Notes: generated by a model from the letters alone, not told the origin. Shown: positions 52,201 to 59,036, numbered from the stretch's first letter. The stretch is DNA of 64,000 nt from Bdellovibrionales bacterium (GCA_018266355.1 JAFEAP010000027.1:1-64000); one strand, 5' to 3'. Numbers and translations are program-made.

Positions 52201-53555
52201 GAGCAGGTGCCCGAGACGGCGAAGGCGGTCTTGTTCGCGTTGTTCACGTAGGCGCCGGCGGCGGGCGAAGTGATCGCGACGGTCGGCGGCGTGGCGTCCT
52301 TGTTGAAGGTACGCGAGGCTTGGGCGGCGTTGTTCCCGGCGGCGTCGGAGTGGTCCGCGTAGAGAGTGACCGACCCGTCGGCGGCCGCGGAGAAATTCAA
52401 GTTCGCCGACCAAGTCCCGCCGGAGCAAGTCACCGTTCCGGAGGCGGCGCCGGAGAGGACGACGTTTCGGCCGTTTTCCGAGCAGGTGCCCGAGACGGCG
52501 AAGCTCGCCTGATTTCCGGCGTTGATCGTCGTTCCGGCGGCCGGCGAAGTGATCGCCACCGTCGGGGCGACCGTATCTTTCGTGAAGGAGCGCGAGACGG
52601 TGGGCGCCGAATTCCCCGCCGCGTCGGCGTGGTCGACGGAGATCGAGATCGCGCCCTGGGGAGCGGCGCTGAAGTCGAGCGTCGCGGTCCACGCGCCGCC
52701 CGTGCAGGTGACGATCGCCGAAGCGTCGCCGGTGATCGCGACGCCGCGTCCGTTCTCGGAACATCCGCCGCTCACGACGAACGCCGACGCGTTCGCACCG
52801 TTCATCGTCGAACCGGGCGCCGGCGAGGCGATCGAGAGGGTCGGAGCCGCGGTATCGAGGACGACGGGAGCGGTGTCGACCGGCGCCGAAACGTTTCCCG
52901 CGGCGTCGCGGAGCCAAACCGTAAGCACCTTCGATCCGTCGGCGCCGATCATGAGCTTCGAGCTCGGCAGGGCGCCCGCGATCCAGGAGCAGCCGACGAC
53001 GGCGGAGTTGTTTTCGTTGATGCAGTAACTCGCGTAGGTGCCGGTAACCGCGCCGTAAGAAAGCGCGAAGTTCGGGTCGTGCGAGGGGGAGGCGTTCGTC
53101 ACCGCGGCCGACGCTATGACCGGCGGCGTGTGGTCGATGTCGACGGAGTTCGAGTCGACGCGGTCGGAGATGCCGTACGTATTCTTCACGTAAGCGCTCA
53201 GGACGAACGGGCCGTCGGAGGCGGAGTCGAGATAAGTCGTCGGAAGCGCGCCCGAGTGCCAGATGCAGGCGTTCACGTCGGTCGAGTTTTCAAGGAGGCA
53301 GTACTCGGAGACGTCGCCGACGGCGAGCCCCCAATGCAGGGCGAGCGGGCGGTGATTCGTCGGCGTCGAATCGGTGATGGTGAGCGAAGTGATGCCGGGA
53401 GGAACGCCGGCGGCGCCGAAACCGGCCTTGCCGACCTTGGAGAGGGTGTTGATCTGGGTACCGCACGAGGAAAGCGCGACCGCCGACGCGATCCCGACGA
53501 GGGCGCGCGCGCACGCGAAAAATTTTCCGAAGCGAGGGGCGGTAGACGAATTCAA
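43227..53555 (-). CDS. Giant Ig-like/LamG repeat lipoprotein, 3442 residues
   Basis: It starts at TTG 53555 with GGAG 8 nt ahead. The signal ends AVALSSC (lipidated Cys31). After about 200 residues come roughly 14 bacterial Ig-like modules of about 92 residues: SPAAGxYVNxANxxxFxVSG, CSENGxxVxxSG, a CxGGxW strand, YADxxDAAGN. Two NITWxATD modules and several ASWTKSxxxDLANQxIQFYxD modules are interspersed. Three LamG/concanavalin-like domains (each beginning xYWKLN or QWKLN) are inserted near the middle, and three related DNFxDNxIN...W beta-sandwich modules end the chain. Such proteins are adhesins or surface fibres. Regularly spaced Cys pairs in each module suggest disulfides. Confidence 0.88.
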   Translation of the reverse strand: MNSSTAPRFGKFFACARALVGIASAVALSSCGTQINTLSKVGKAGFGAAGVPPGITSLTITDSTPTNHRPLALHWGLAVGDVSEYCLLENSTDVNACIWHSGALPTTYLDSASDGPFVLSAYVKNTYGISDRVDSNSVDIDHTPPVIASAAVTNASPSHDPNFALSYGAVTGTYASYCINENNSAVVGCSWIAGALPSSKLMIGADGSKVLTVWLRDAAGNVSAPVDTAPVVLDTAAPTLSIASPAPGSTMNGANASAFVVSGGCSENGRGVAITGDASAIVTCTGGAWTATLDFSAAPQGAISISVDHADAAGNSAPTVSRSFTKDTVAPTVAITSPAAGTTINAGNQASFAVSGTCSENGRNVVLSGAASGTVTCSGGTWSANLNFSAAADGSVTLYADHSDAAGNNAAQASRTFNKDATPPTVAITSPAAGAYVNNANKTAFAVSGTCSENGQNVVLSGAGSATVACVGGTWSTNLDVSGAADGTITVYADHADASGNPATQASRAFNKDTVNPSVTISSPVAGTLIGSATQASFAISGSCSENGRSVSLSGSATGSATCTAGAWSTTLDFTAAADGPVTVYADLGDVAGNSAAQASRAFVKDATAPIVTINSPGAGSYVNLANQAAFVLSGTCSEDGQNVVIGGAASATVVCSSGSWTKTFDLTAAAQGAVAFTADHSDAAGNAATQASRAFVKDTVVPTVTVVNPAAGTLVSGANVTSFAVSGACSENGLNVAISGSATATVACSGGAWTANLDFSAAADGPVSITVNHSDAAGNAASPDTRSFQKDATPAAVAFTLPAAGAYVNLANRASFAVSGTCSDSGQNVVLSGAASATVTCTAGGWSANLNLTAAADGAITLYADHSDAGGNAAPQASRSFTKDTVAPSLLITSPVAGSSIYTVNMTTFAVSGSCSENGQTITFSGGATGTTTCSGGSWSANLDFSGASDGAVTLYADMADAAGNPATQASRSFNKDTGVPTLTIDSPVAGSYVNLANQTSFTVSGTCSENGQNVVLTGSVSASVACSGGAWSKAFDYSGVADGAISVTANHSDTAGNAANPQTRAFAKDTVNPVVSEGNPAAGTVIAGGSTYNITWTATDTNAVASISLYYSTNSGSNWTQFQSGLPNSGTFAWTVPSLDNTTMRIRVRVYDVAGNTDYDSNNDFTIDSTAPSITINSPAVNSYVNNASKTSFTIGGTCSENGQTVTISGAGSGTTTCTAGNWSKAVDVSGAADGSITLYADLADAAGNAAPQASRTFIKDVVAPTAPNAIALVTPATSPGTNATPTIRIGGLVSGDTIKLFSDACTTQVASGTAAGVNLNLVSSSLADGSYTFYANSTDAAGNISSCSTATVAYVLDTTAPSVAITAPAANSYINLANFSSFSVSGTCSEPGRTVSVSAAAGAVTAAPVCAGGNTWATSLAFANEIQSSWTPQYSSIVAYWKLNGTGSVSNGASVPAQIGPNGSAVGSAMTYGSARLGNGLVMDGYVSQNYVDVGTPAALTGLTRVTVAAWVKHDNDPDYADVAGKEGSFKLNLNAHKYSFHISTNGTNWDCHADGGTVTTPGVWYHVVGTYDGTDAKLYLNGVPEATCAFSGNLAANSRHFAIGAFDDGGSFGDFWPGSLDEVAVWNRALTAGEVSTLYASQSGAVVSDGTISVLADHSDAAGNAAPQDSRTFNKDTVAPSAATALGWSATSPSGTTALTASWTKSAAGDLANQKIQFYSDAGCATPSGGLVDLTSASAQTASFTAPSDGTYAYILTSFDAAGNSTAAACSTPMVVDTAPPSVAITSPAANSYLTRSNIASFAVGGTCSENGFPVVASGAGGLALGTATCAAGNWSTNLNFNPEFDSVTAPKWSNMIAYWKLNNAWTDSKNTYNGSSVNGATFTTNSRIGSHAASFDGVDDYADFGSIAAMNFGTGSFTISTWIKTDSSAQLGSIFNVRGASILSLSTSQGDSFNPTSGKKITFLAYKDGSHYRGGYATADVIDGNWHHVVWVANATANTNAIYIDGASVAVTMDNVAGTWPNLSGTNYTSLGRDYDYGFNFRGSIDETMVWNAALSAHDVANLYSRRGYEYGSGSPDFANLRGQWKLNAPVASIPNDAIVPATFGQNAVAKNANGTGMAYVASPIGTALSLDGVDDHLEINGHNYNFGTGAFTISLWFNKISSVSRGDLFTWKDASHDTGIFMDGNILTVFVAGGGAITGAALSTGEWHHVIYTRDGSSNVAVYVDGASYASTTSSADISGYSNVPIWIGSNHDVFNAVESPFDGAIDDVVITNTVASLADAQAIYAGAALNEGNFTVLADHADAAGNRAPTDSRTFVRDYVAPTVAITSPAAGSYVTNATKSAFVISGTCSADTASLALSGTGYAGSNPTCSSGSWTATMDVSGAPDGAVSYTIVATDAGGNSTSDVRAFVKDVGVPTVAITLPSAGSWVNNAAKAAFTVSGTCSENGLNVVLSGAGSGTVACSGGTWSKALDVSAAADGSITITANHSDAAGNAATADSRNFNKDVVSPTVAILTPNGGETLRGGATYNITWNASDANGVVNVGLRYSTDGFSTFTAIASGLSNTGTYAWTVPSINSATVLVKAIGVNDPAGNGSMDGSDSVFTIDSTAPAAATSLGWSSSNPHTSTSVTASWTKSVSADLANQNIQFYADGTCTTASGSAIAVSPGTGQAYAWTAPGDGTFTYKISSLDAAGNAMNSGCSSAMVVDSTPPNAATGIGWVETSPRIGTALNAAWTKSNSADLANQTLQFYSDSTCTTTSGSSIDLSSASLQTKAWTAPGSGYYTYKVTSIDNAGLSTVSACSAAMRVQFPTFTDNFDDNQINAGVWDVCSVSGMKPTASCTSNITISETGGKARITMPTAAQGGWVWNGFTTIGRYDLTDSYVQVAMTSAFASTTGNTEACLYLDFNGGSYVGICKEGSGFYIESTGLYQLIGTYNATNHKYFRFRHDASSGNIYYEYSADALTWTVAYSGAKPGGYDLTNARLSVMGQRNNSTEGAVQTTDFDDFATSGRNLQPATFSDGFTDNTVGSDWTTCSTSGTWVDMLYNCTAAGKAKITISESGGQAVVNMAAGGTGAWEHNGYATSTMFDFTDSYVQVEMPSAPPNGNGHFGAGLLIDFGINLGDGILFYKFNTVVSSEWAHTGSYSSNADFTYNSTNHRWLRVRHASYPNKIYFETSTDGSTWVTQSSFTPNAAWDLKQAVFTLVGEYDPTGPASATNAKFDNFSTNAVRLDDFGDATRGGGWKLISDAGTYLPGGDPDPAITVTEASGVLSVGEPVNESRLNGYETNQALDLTGAFTSVKIDTFPAYTGTRYREAGLWIANSSGDGWEMFASGTYSLHMLSFSSGFVADDVSIALDTTNHKYIRIRHDVNADTMNFETSPDGVTWTSRRSMARAFPITNMHFTIYGYGANGADGPSGSPTCKLDNFATNARNIVP
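46100..52860 (-). repeat. Array of ~276-bp Ig-module repeats inside the giant gene
   Basis: Blocks about 276-290 bp long recur across this span, most densely at 50.3-52.9 kb, with spacer modules and LamG inserts from 46.6 to 50.3 kb. Neighbouring units are similar but not identical, so they are older duplications than a fresh tandem expansion. Confidence 0.8.
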
Positions 53556-53589
53556 CTTACGTACTCCAGCTCGTCTAAATTCGAACGTA

Positions 53590-53740
53590 GGGCATTTACC
53601 CGGGCGAAGGGTCCTTACAAAGTGAAGAACCCTTAATAAATATAGTAATTGACTAAAATAGACTGGTAAAGGGTTTTTACGCGAGTTAGCAAAAAAGGGA
53701 CTTAAAAAACCTTTTTACATTAAACAGTTAGTTTCTCTTT
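53590..53740 (-). promoter_or_regulatory. AT-rich promoter island of the giant lipoprotein gene
   Basis: A sharp drop in GC occurs upstream of the TTG start, as at the other repeat lipoprotein. It holds AACCCTT near 53672-53678 and AAGGGTT near 53627-53633 on the minus strand, a possible widely spaced hairpin or operator pair. No specific -10/-35 pair is assigned. Confidence 0.35.
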
Positions 53741-53747
53741 GTCTGGG

Positions 53748-54458
53748 TCAGCGCGGAGGCAGGGTGCGGATCCACTCGAAGAACGCTTCCATCGTCTCCC
53801 CGACCCATACCGGACGGAGATCGGGGCGGCCGGGAATCGGAAGCTCGAGTGCCGACCGATCGTAATTCGTCGTCACGCTGACCGTCGTGCAGCCGGCGAG
53901 GAGCGCGCCTTCGAGCCCGGTGGGCGAATCGTCGATCGCGACGCATTCGGAGGGTTTCACGCCGAGAGAGAGGGCGGCGAATTCGAAAGGGCCCGGATCG
54001 GGTTTCGGTTTCACGACGTCGTCGCGCGAGAGGACGACTTTGAAATAGGGCTCGATTTTGAGCATCGTGAGCGAGGCGAGGAGTTCCCGGCGTTTCGCAT
54101 TCGAGACGACTCCGCAGAGGACGCCTTCCGCACGGGTCCATTCGAGCCCCTCGCGGACGCCCGGATAAAGGCCGAGCTGGGTTTGGGCGTACTGAAGGTA
54201 GTAGTCGTTCTTCTTCAGCGCGAGCGCGTCGACGTCGTGATCGGCTTCCGACCACCCGGGTTTGAATTGATCGAGGAGCGTCCGCAGGATCACCGGTGCG
54301 GGTCGCCCGACCATCCCGTCGAAACGGATCTCGTTCCAAGGCAGGCCCATATCCTTCAGGAGTTGCTGCCACGCGAGAAAATGCAGCTGTTCGCTCGTGA
54401 CGAGCACGCCGTCGTGGTCGAAGAGAATCGCTTTCGGGCGGTAAAGGGGTTTGCTCAT
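53748..54458 (-). CDS. HAD-family hydrolase (beta-phosphoglucomutase-like)
   Basis: This encodes 236 residues from the ATG at 54458 (an in-frame ATG at 54476 would add six). HAD motifs: nucleophile in LFDHDGVL, where His replaces the usual Met/Leu; Ser in VVSNAKR; Lys in KPKPDPGPFE; and AIDDSPTGLEGALLAGC. The helical cap after the first motif is of the beta-PGM/phosphatase type. The substrate is a small phosphoester that cannot be assigned. It is divergent from dut. Confidence 0.85.
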   Translation of the reverse strand: MSKPLYRPKAILFDHDGVLVTSEQLHFLAWQQLLKDMGLPWNEIRFDGMVGRPAPVILRTLLDQFKPGWSEADHDVDALALKKNDYYLQYAQTQLGLYPGVREGLEWTRAEGVLCGVVSNAKRRELLASLTMLKIEPYFKVVLSRDDVVKPKPDPGPFEFAALSLGVKPSECVAIDDSPTGLEGALLAGCTTVSVTTNYDRSALELPIPGRPDLRPVWVGETMEAFFEWIRTLPPR

Positions 54459-54485
54459 TGGTCGGGTCCCGGTCATAAAGGTGCT

Positions 54486-54932
54486 ATGAATTTATCCATG
54501 AAATCGAGTGCCGACCAGATTTTCGTGAAAAAGATGACCCCCGAAGCGATCCTGCCGACGCGAGCGCATCCGGACGACGCCGGTCTCGACCTCTACGCTT
54601 TCGAAAACGGATCGATCGCCCCGGGTGGCGGCCTCGTCGCGCGCACCGGCATCGCGCTCGCGCTTCCGGCAGGCACCGTCGGTCTCGTCGCGGACCGTTC
54701 TTCGATGGCGAAGCGGGGCGTGAAGACCTCGGGCGGCGTGATCGACGCCGGCTATCGCGGCGAAATCCATATCGTCTTCCGGAACATCACCACCGAGGAA
54801 GTGCGTTTCGAGCGCGGCGAGCGCATCGCCCAGCTCCTGATTCTCCCATGCCTCACGCCGGCGGTCGTCGAATCGGCCGAACTCGACGAGACCCGTCGCG
54901 GGACGAAGGGGTTCGGCAGCAGCGGACGCTGA
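54486..54932 (+). CDS. dut: Deoxyuridine 5'-triphosphate nucleotidohydrolase
   Basis: This encodes 148 residues from the ATG at 54486 with AAGGTG upstream. All five trimeric dUTPase motifs are seen: DDAGLDLYA, DRSSMAKRG, GGVIDAGYRGEI, GERIAQLLI and the C-terminal RGTKGFGSSG that closes over the nucleotide. It removes dUTP and supplies dUMP for thymidylate. It ends one base before the convergent GNAT gene. Confidence 0.95.
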   Translation: MNLSMKSSADQIFVKKMTPEAILPTRAHPDDAGLDLYAFENGSIAPGGGLVARTGIALALPAGTVGLVADRSSMAKRGVKTSGGVIDAGYRGEIHIVFRNITTEEVRFERGERIAQLLILPCLTPAVVESAELDETRRGTKGFGSSGR

Positions 54933-54933
54933 T

Positions 54934-55401
54934 TCAGAGGAGTTTTCGCAGGTTCACGCGCGCGACCGCGTAGCCGAGTCGTTCGTTCATCGCGAGCATC
55001 GGCGCGTTCCGCACGTCGACCGTCGTGTCCATGAACGCGCACCCCTTCGATTTCGCCCAGAGTTCTCCGCGCGCCTTCAGTTCGCGCGCGATCCCGCGGT
55101 GGCGGAATTCCGGAAGCACGAAAAGGCCGTGGACGTGACAAGCCGGCCGACGGTCGACCTCTTTCCGCGCGAGGAAATGCGAGCCGACCATCTTTCCGTC
55201 GACGAAGGCCGCGAGGCAGAAGTATTTCCCTTCGCCTTTCCGGATCGTCTCGACGATGTTGCGCGTTTTCTCCGCGCGGCCCTCCGGCGTGTCCGGCGGC
55301 AGGGTGCCCTCCGGATCGAAGAACGCGTACTCGTGGAAGAGGTTGAACTGGTACGCCTCGTCCCCGTGGTCCGGATCGATCTCCCGGTAAACGACGTTCA
55401 T
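54934..55401 (-). CDS. GNAT family N-acetyltransferase
   Basis: This encodes 155 residues from the ATG at 55401, overlapping the upstream stop (ATGA). VHGLFVLPEFRHRGIARELKARGELWAKSKGC is the acetyl-CoA binding motif A (x-x-RHRGIA), followed by MDTTVDVRNAPMLAMNERLGY, the motif B region. The N-terminus YREIDPDHGDEAYQFNLFHEY is family-variable. It is cytoplasmic. It is the third gene of a coupled trio with a ferritin-like and an EVE-domain protein. Confidence 0.87.
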   Translation of the reverse strand: MNVVYREIDPDHGDEAYQFNLFHEYAFFDPEGTLPPDTPEGRAEKTRNIVETIRKGEGKYFCLAAFVDGKMVGSHFLARKEVDRRPACHVHGLFVLPEFRHRGIARELKARGELWAKSKGCAFMDTTVDVRNAPMLAMNERLGYAVARVNLRKLL

Positions 55402-55970
55402 AAAACGGGCGAGACGACCGCGGCGTCGGGGTAGAATTTCGTCGCGAGGCGGATGTGCTCGACTTCTTCCTCGGCGATCTTCCCGAAGATTTTCGCCGTC
55501 GTCGGGTCGACGGCCATCATCGCCTCGCAGAACCGCGCGCCGGCGAGGCGTCCGCGCTCCTCGGAGTTCGCGATGTAAACGGCGAATTCGCGGGCGTTCG
55601 CGCATTTCACGAGCGAAGTCCAAAGCCAGTCGGAGACTCCGCGCTCGTCGACCGCGATCCCGAGCTCTTTCATTCGATTCAAGAGCCAGTTCAAGTGCCG
55701 CTCCTCCGCGAGCGCGAGCCCGCGCCAGTTCACCCGCAGCGCCTCCGGCGCGTCGTCGAATTTCTCGGCCGCCCAGAGGAATCCGTAATAAGCCTGGATT
55801 TCGGCGAAAGCCGCGGCCCGTAGCCGGTCGCCGATTCCCTCGCGGGAGGTCATCGCGCGCGGCCCTTTCGGGCGCTCGTTCGGCGGCAGCACCGCGAACG
55901 GCCCCCAGTCGGGCGCGTAGTTCGCGAGCGTCCGCACGCCGGCGGGTAGGGGATCGAGGCGGACCGTCAT
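55398..55970 (-). CDS. Ferritin-like diiron protein (DUF455/MiaE-like)
   Basis: This encodes 190 residues from the ATG at 55970, overlapping the EVE gene stop (ATGA). A four-helix bundle is suggested, with carboxylate ligands: Glu in FAEIQAYYG, then EERH (ExxH), Glu in NSEERGRLAG, and EEEVEH (second ExxH). This is the diiron pattern of ferritin-like oxidases. The wording of the helices resembles DUF455; MiaE-type tRNA hydroxylases share the fold. The start region (30-40 residues) is Pro-rich. Confidence 0.78.
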   Translation of the reverse strand: MTVRLDPLPAGVRTLANYAPDWGPFAVLPPNERPKGPRAMTSREGIGDRLRAAAFAEIQAYYGFLWAAEKFDDAPEALRVNWRGLALAEERHLNWLLNRMKELGIAVDERGVSDWLWTSLVKCANAREFAVYIANSEERGRLAGARFCEAMMAVDPTTAKIFGKIAEEEVEHIRLATKFYPDAAVVSPVL

Positions 55971-56437
55971 TGTTTCCGGGCCCTCTTTTTCGCGGCGGGA
56001 TTCGCTAGGGTCGCGCTCGGCGCCGCCTTCGAAAGCGCGACGAGCGTTTCGAAGTGCGCCTTCGTGATCGGCATCACGGAAAGCCGGGACTGTCGAATGA
56101 GCGGCAGGTCCTTCAGGGCGCCGGTCGATTTGATCGTCGCGAGGGGGACCGGGTGCGCGAGCGCCTTCACGGGCGCGATGTCGATCTGCACCCATTCCTT
56201 CCCGTCGTCGGCGTCGATGTCGGGATAGCCTTCGCGCACGCACTCGGCGATGCCGACGACGGCCTTGTCGTCGCCCGAGTGATAGATCACGGCGGAGTCG
56301 CCCTTCTTGATCGCTTTCAGGAAGTTCCGCGCCTGGAAATTGCGGACGTCGTTCCAGTTCGTGCGGCGATCCTTTTCGAGCCGGGCGAAGCTATAGGTTT
56401 CGGGTTCGGTCTTCAGCAGCCAGTACGCGATTGCCAT
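55967..56437 (-). CDS. EVE domain protein
   Basis: This encodes 156 residues. YWLLKTEPETYSFARLEKD at the N-terminus, WNDVRNFQARNFLKAIKKGD and VIYHSGDDKAVVGIAECVREGYPD are typical of the EVE domain (PUA-like fold; thymocyte nuclear protein 1 family). EVE domains bind modified bases in DNA or RNA. The C-terminal AKKRARKQ tail is basic. Its stop overlaps the start of the ferritin-like gene, the first of two ATGA couplings in the trio. Confidence 0.92.
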   Translation of the reverse strand: MAIAYWLLKTEPETYSFARLEKDRRTNWNDVRNFQARNFLKAIKKGDSAVIYHSGDDKAVVGIAECVREGYPDIDADDGKEWVQIDIAPVKALAHPVPLATIKSTGALKDLPLIRQSRLSVMPITKAHFETLVALSKAAPSATLANPAAKKRARKQ

Positions 56438-56468
56438 GCCCGATCGGGTCTAGCACAGTCTGACGAGC

Positions 56469-56774
56469 TCAAGAACCGTTTAAGGAGGAGTTCGCCGTCG
56501 TCTCGAAACGGATCTGGGCCGGAGCCCGATCCTGCTCCATGAGGGCGTTCTTCGGGGCCGTCCACTGGAGGAGGGCGGCGAGGATGAGGCAAATCGCGAC
56601 CGCGAAGCTCCAGAGGAGCTGGCCGGCGTGGCCGCGGTCGGAGGCCCGACGTTCGGGGTTTTTTCGGGGAGAGATTCGCGAACCGTATTCGTTCGACACC
56701 GCCTTTACCGCGGCTTTCGTTTCGCCGTTTTTAGCGGCGTCTCGTTCTTCCCGTTTTAATGCATGCTTCGCCAT
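56469..56774 (-). CDS. Small single-pass membrane protein of unknown function
   Basis: This encodes 101 residues. A charged, basic cytoplasmic-like part (1-50) precedes one helix at about residues 51-70 (LLWSFAVAICLILAALLQW), then 30 polar residues. There is no recognisable domain. It sits 31 bp upstream of the EVE gene and may be the first gene of that operon. Confidence 0.6.
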   Translation of the reverse strand: MAKHALKREERDAAKNGETKAAVKAVSNEYGSRISPRKNPERRASDRGHAGQLLWSFAVAICLILAALLQWTAPKNALMEQDRAPAQIRFETTANSSLNGS

Positions 56775-56902
56775 GAATTCTCGCGAGCCCCCGTCGTCCT
56801 CTCACGAGTGTATCGGAATCCCGAAAGCGGCGGCAACTGTGTCACCCCTGACTTTTGCGATTTTTCCGGGGGTTTTTAAAAATTTCCGCTTACGATGAGT
56901 CT

Positions 56903-57892
56903 ATGGGGTTCGGACACCACCATCACCATTCCGACGGCCACGATCACGACCATGGGCACGACCACGGTTACGGCGCGGATAGGGCGCCCTCGGAAGACGC
57001 TTCGGCGACGGCCTTGAAACGCGCTTTCGTCGTGACGGTCGGGTTCATGGGGATCGAACTCGTCGGTGGTTACTTGGCGAACTCCCTCGCCCTCGTTTCC
57101 GACGGCATCCATATGCTGCTGGACGGCGGCGCGCTCGCGCTGAGTCTCTTCGCCGCGTGGGCCTCGAAGCGTCGCGCGCCCCGCGGGTATACCTACGGAT
57201 ATCAACGGGTTGAGATCCTCGGCGCGCTCCTGAACGGCCTTCTGGTTTGGCTGATTTCCGGCTTCCTCATTTTCGAATCGATCGACCGCTTCCGGGCGCC
57301 CCCCGACGTGAAAGGCGGGATCGTGTTCTGGATCGCGACGATCGGATTGATCTCGAACCTCGCGTCGCTCTTTTTCCTTCATCGCTCCGCGAAGGAGAAC
57401 CTGAACGTGAAGTCGGCCTACCTCCACGTGATCACCGATTCGCTCGGTTCGGTGGGGGCGATGATCGCCGGGGCCGTCATCAGTTTGACGGGCTGGCAGC
57501 TCGCCGATCCGATCATCACCGTCGCGCTCGCGCTGCTCATGCTGTGGAGTTCGTGGAGTCTCGTGCGCGAGGCGGTGGGGATCCTGCTCGAGCGTTCGCC
57601 CGCGCACTTGCGCCTGGAGGAAATCGAACAGGCCCTGGTCGCGCTCGAAGGCGTGCGCGGGATCCACGACCTGCACGTCTGGACGTTATCGAGCGGAAGC
57701 GTGGCGCTCAGCGTGCACCTCGTCGGTACCGCGCAGGGCGATCAGGGAGAACTCCTGCATAACCTCTTAACCGCGGCCGCGCACGTCCTCGAGGAACGAT
57801 TTTCGATCACGCATACAACGATTCAGGTCGAGCCGGAGGGGTCGGAGCTGACGAATCATTGTGGGGACTGCGATCCGGCGACGCCGACTTAG
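56903..57892 (+). CDS. Cation diffusion facilitator (Zn/Co/Cd efflux)
   Basis: This encodes 329 residues from the ATG at 56903. The N-terminal GFGHHHHHSDGHDHDHGHDHG is a His/Asp metal loop. The helices carry the CDF metal sites: SLALVSDGIHMLLDGGALALSLFA (HxxxD) and SAYLHVITDSLGSVGAM (HxxxD). A C-terminal cytoplasmic domain with IHDLHVWTLSSG follows. It is a ZitB/CzcD-type zinc exporter. The final 86 nt overlap the convergent desaturase gene. Confidence 0.92.
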   Translation: MGFGHHHHHSDGHDHDHGHDHGYGADRAPSEDASATALKRAFVVTVGFMGIELVGGYLANSLALVSDGIHMLLDGGALALSLFAAWASKRRAPRGYTYGYQRVEILGALLNGLLVWLISGFLIFESIDRFRAPPDVKGGIVFWIATIGLISNLASLFFLHRSAKENLNVKSAYLHVITDSLGSVGAMIAGAVISLTGWQLADPIITVALALLMLWSSWSLVREAVGILLERSPAHLRLEEIEQALVALEGVRGIHDLHVWTLSSGSVALSVHLVGTAQGDQGELLHNLLTAAAHVLEERFSITHTTIQVEPEGSELTNHCGDCDPATPT

Positions 57893-58769
57893 CCGCGGCC
57901 TTCTTGAGCGAGTGCGCGGTCTTGATCTGCGCGAGGCCCACCGCCGATAGCGCGCGGATATAGAAGTAACCGATGTCGAATTCGTACCAGCGGTGACGGA
58001 ATGAGCACGAGCGCGGGTGGGCGTGGTGGTTGTTGTGGTCGAGTTCGCCGCAGATCATCCAGTTCAGCGGGAAGAGGAAGCCGATGTTCCGGCTCTCGTC
58101 CGTCGTCTGATAATTCCGGTAACCGATCGCGTGCGCGAGCGCGTTCACGCCGCCGACCGCGAAAAGCGGGGAAATCGCGAAGGTCATCACCGAGAGGAAT
58201 CCGCCCCAAACCGGGCCGAACGCGATGGTGAGGGCCGAAGCCGTGAAGATCGGTCCGATGACCGGGTTGTCGTTCAGGACCTTCTCGTAACGGTCTTCCG
58301 GGATCTTTTTCCGGAGTTTCACGACGTCGGGCCAGCTCTTCGCGACGACGTAATCGTAAACGCCGAGGAAGAAGATGCGCGCGAGGCCTTTGTGCTTCGG
58401 GCTGTGCGGATCGAGATCCTGGTCGGAATGAGCGTGGTGGTAGATGTGCACGGAAACCCAGTCGCGTTTCGACATTCCGGTCGTGAGCGCGAGCCATGCT
58501 TGCATCGGCCGGTCGACCCATTTCGAGAAGACGACGCCCTGGTGCGTGTACTGCCGATGGAAGGAGAGACTCATCGCGGTGATCGTCACGTGGGTCATGA
58601 GCGCGAGGTAGATCGCGATCTTCCACCAGGCGCCGGTCGCGAGCGCGTTCGGGAAGAGGCCGCCCGAGCCGAAGGCGACGGTGACCAGGAAACCGAGGAG
58701 GGCGAAGGCGAGCAGCGGCTCGGCGACGGCCCACAGGATCCGGAAGGACTTGGTCAGGTTCTGGCGCAT
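57807..58769 (-). CDS. Acyl-CoA/phospholipid delta-9 fatty acid desaturase
   Basis: This encodes 320 residues. Three histidine boxes are seen: HRQYTH near residue 71, HIYHHAH (HxxHH) near 109 and DHNNHH (HxxHH) near 245, with four membrane helices. These are the diiron ligands of the membrane desaturase family. The C-terminal 30 residues are Ser/Pro-rich and are encoded within the overlap with the CDF gene. It introduces a double bond into membrane acyl chains, probably position 9. Confidence 0.9.
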   Translation of the reverse strand: MRQNLTKSFRILWAVAEPLLAFALLGFLVTVAFGSGGLFPNALATGAWWKIAIYLALMTHVTITAMSLSFHRQYTHQGVVFSKWVDRPMQAWLALTTGMSKRDWVSVHIYHHAHSDQDLDPHSPKHKGLARIFFLGVYDYVVAKSWPDVVKLRKKIPEDRYEKVLNDNPVIGPIFTASALTIAFGPVWGGFLSVMTFAISPLFAVGGVNALAHAIGYRNYQTTDESRNIGFLFPLNWMICGELDHNNHHAHPRSCSFRHRWYEFDIGYFYIRALSAVGLAQIKTAHSLKKAAAKSASPDRSPHNDSSAPTPPARPESLYA

Positions 58770-59022
58770 AGGATTCTCCCCTTAGGAAAAGGATAAGCGG
58801 CGGGGCGCCGTGACCGGTGTAAGAGATCTGTAAGGGGGCGCGGGCGCCAATATAGAGGGGGGCAGGGGAGGTCCGCTCCAACCCGGGTTTGGGATTCATT
58901 GCCGCGCCGAAAAGATGACGCACCGCGCATTTTCCTAAGCAATCCGAATCCTTAGCTTTAATAAAAGCATGAGGGGGGCTTGCCACCGGGATGACGCATT
59001 GGTACATGAATCGCGCCTCAAA

Positions 59023-59029
59023 GGGGGGG
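59023..59029 (+). promoter_or_regulatory. G7 ribosome-binding tract of the first paralogue
   Basis: Seven G residues lie 7 nt before the ATG at 59037 and serve as its only Shine-Dalgarno-like sequence. The second paralogue has the same length tract. The gap 58770-59036 holds no gene. Confidence 0.6.
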
Positions 59030-59036
59030 CTCGTCC

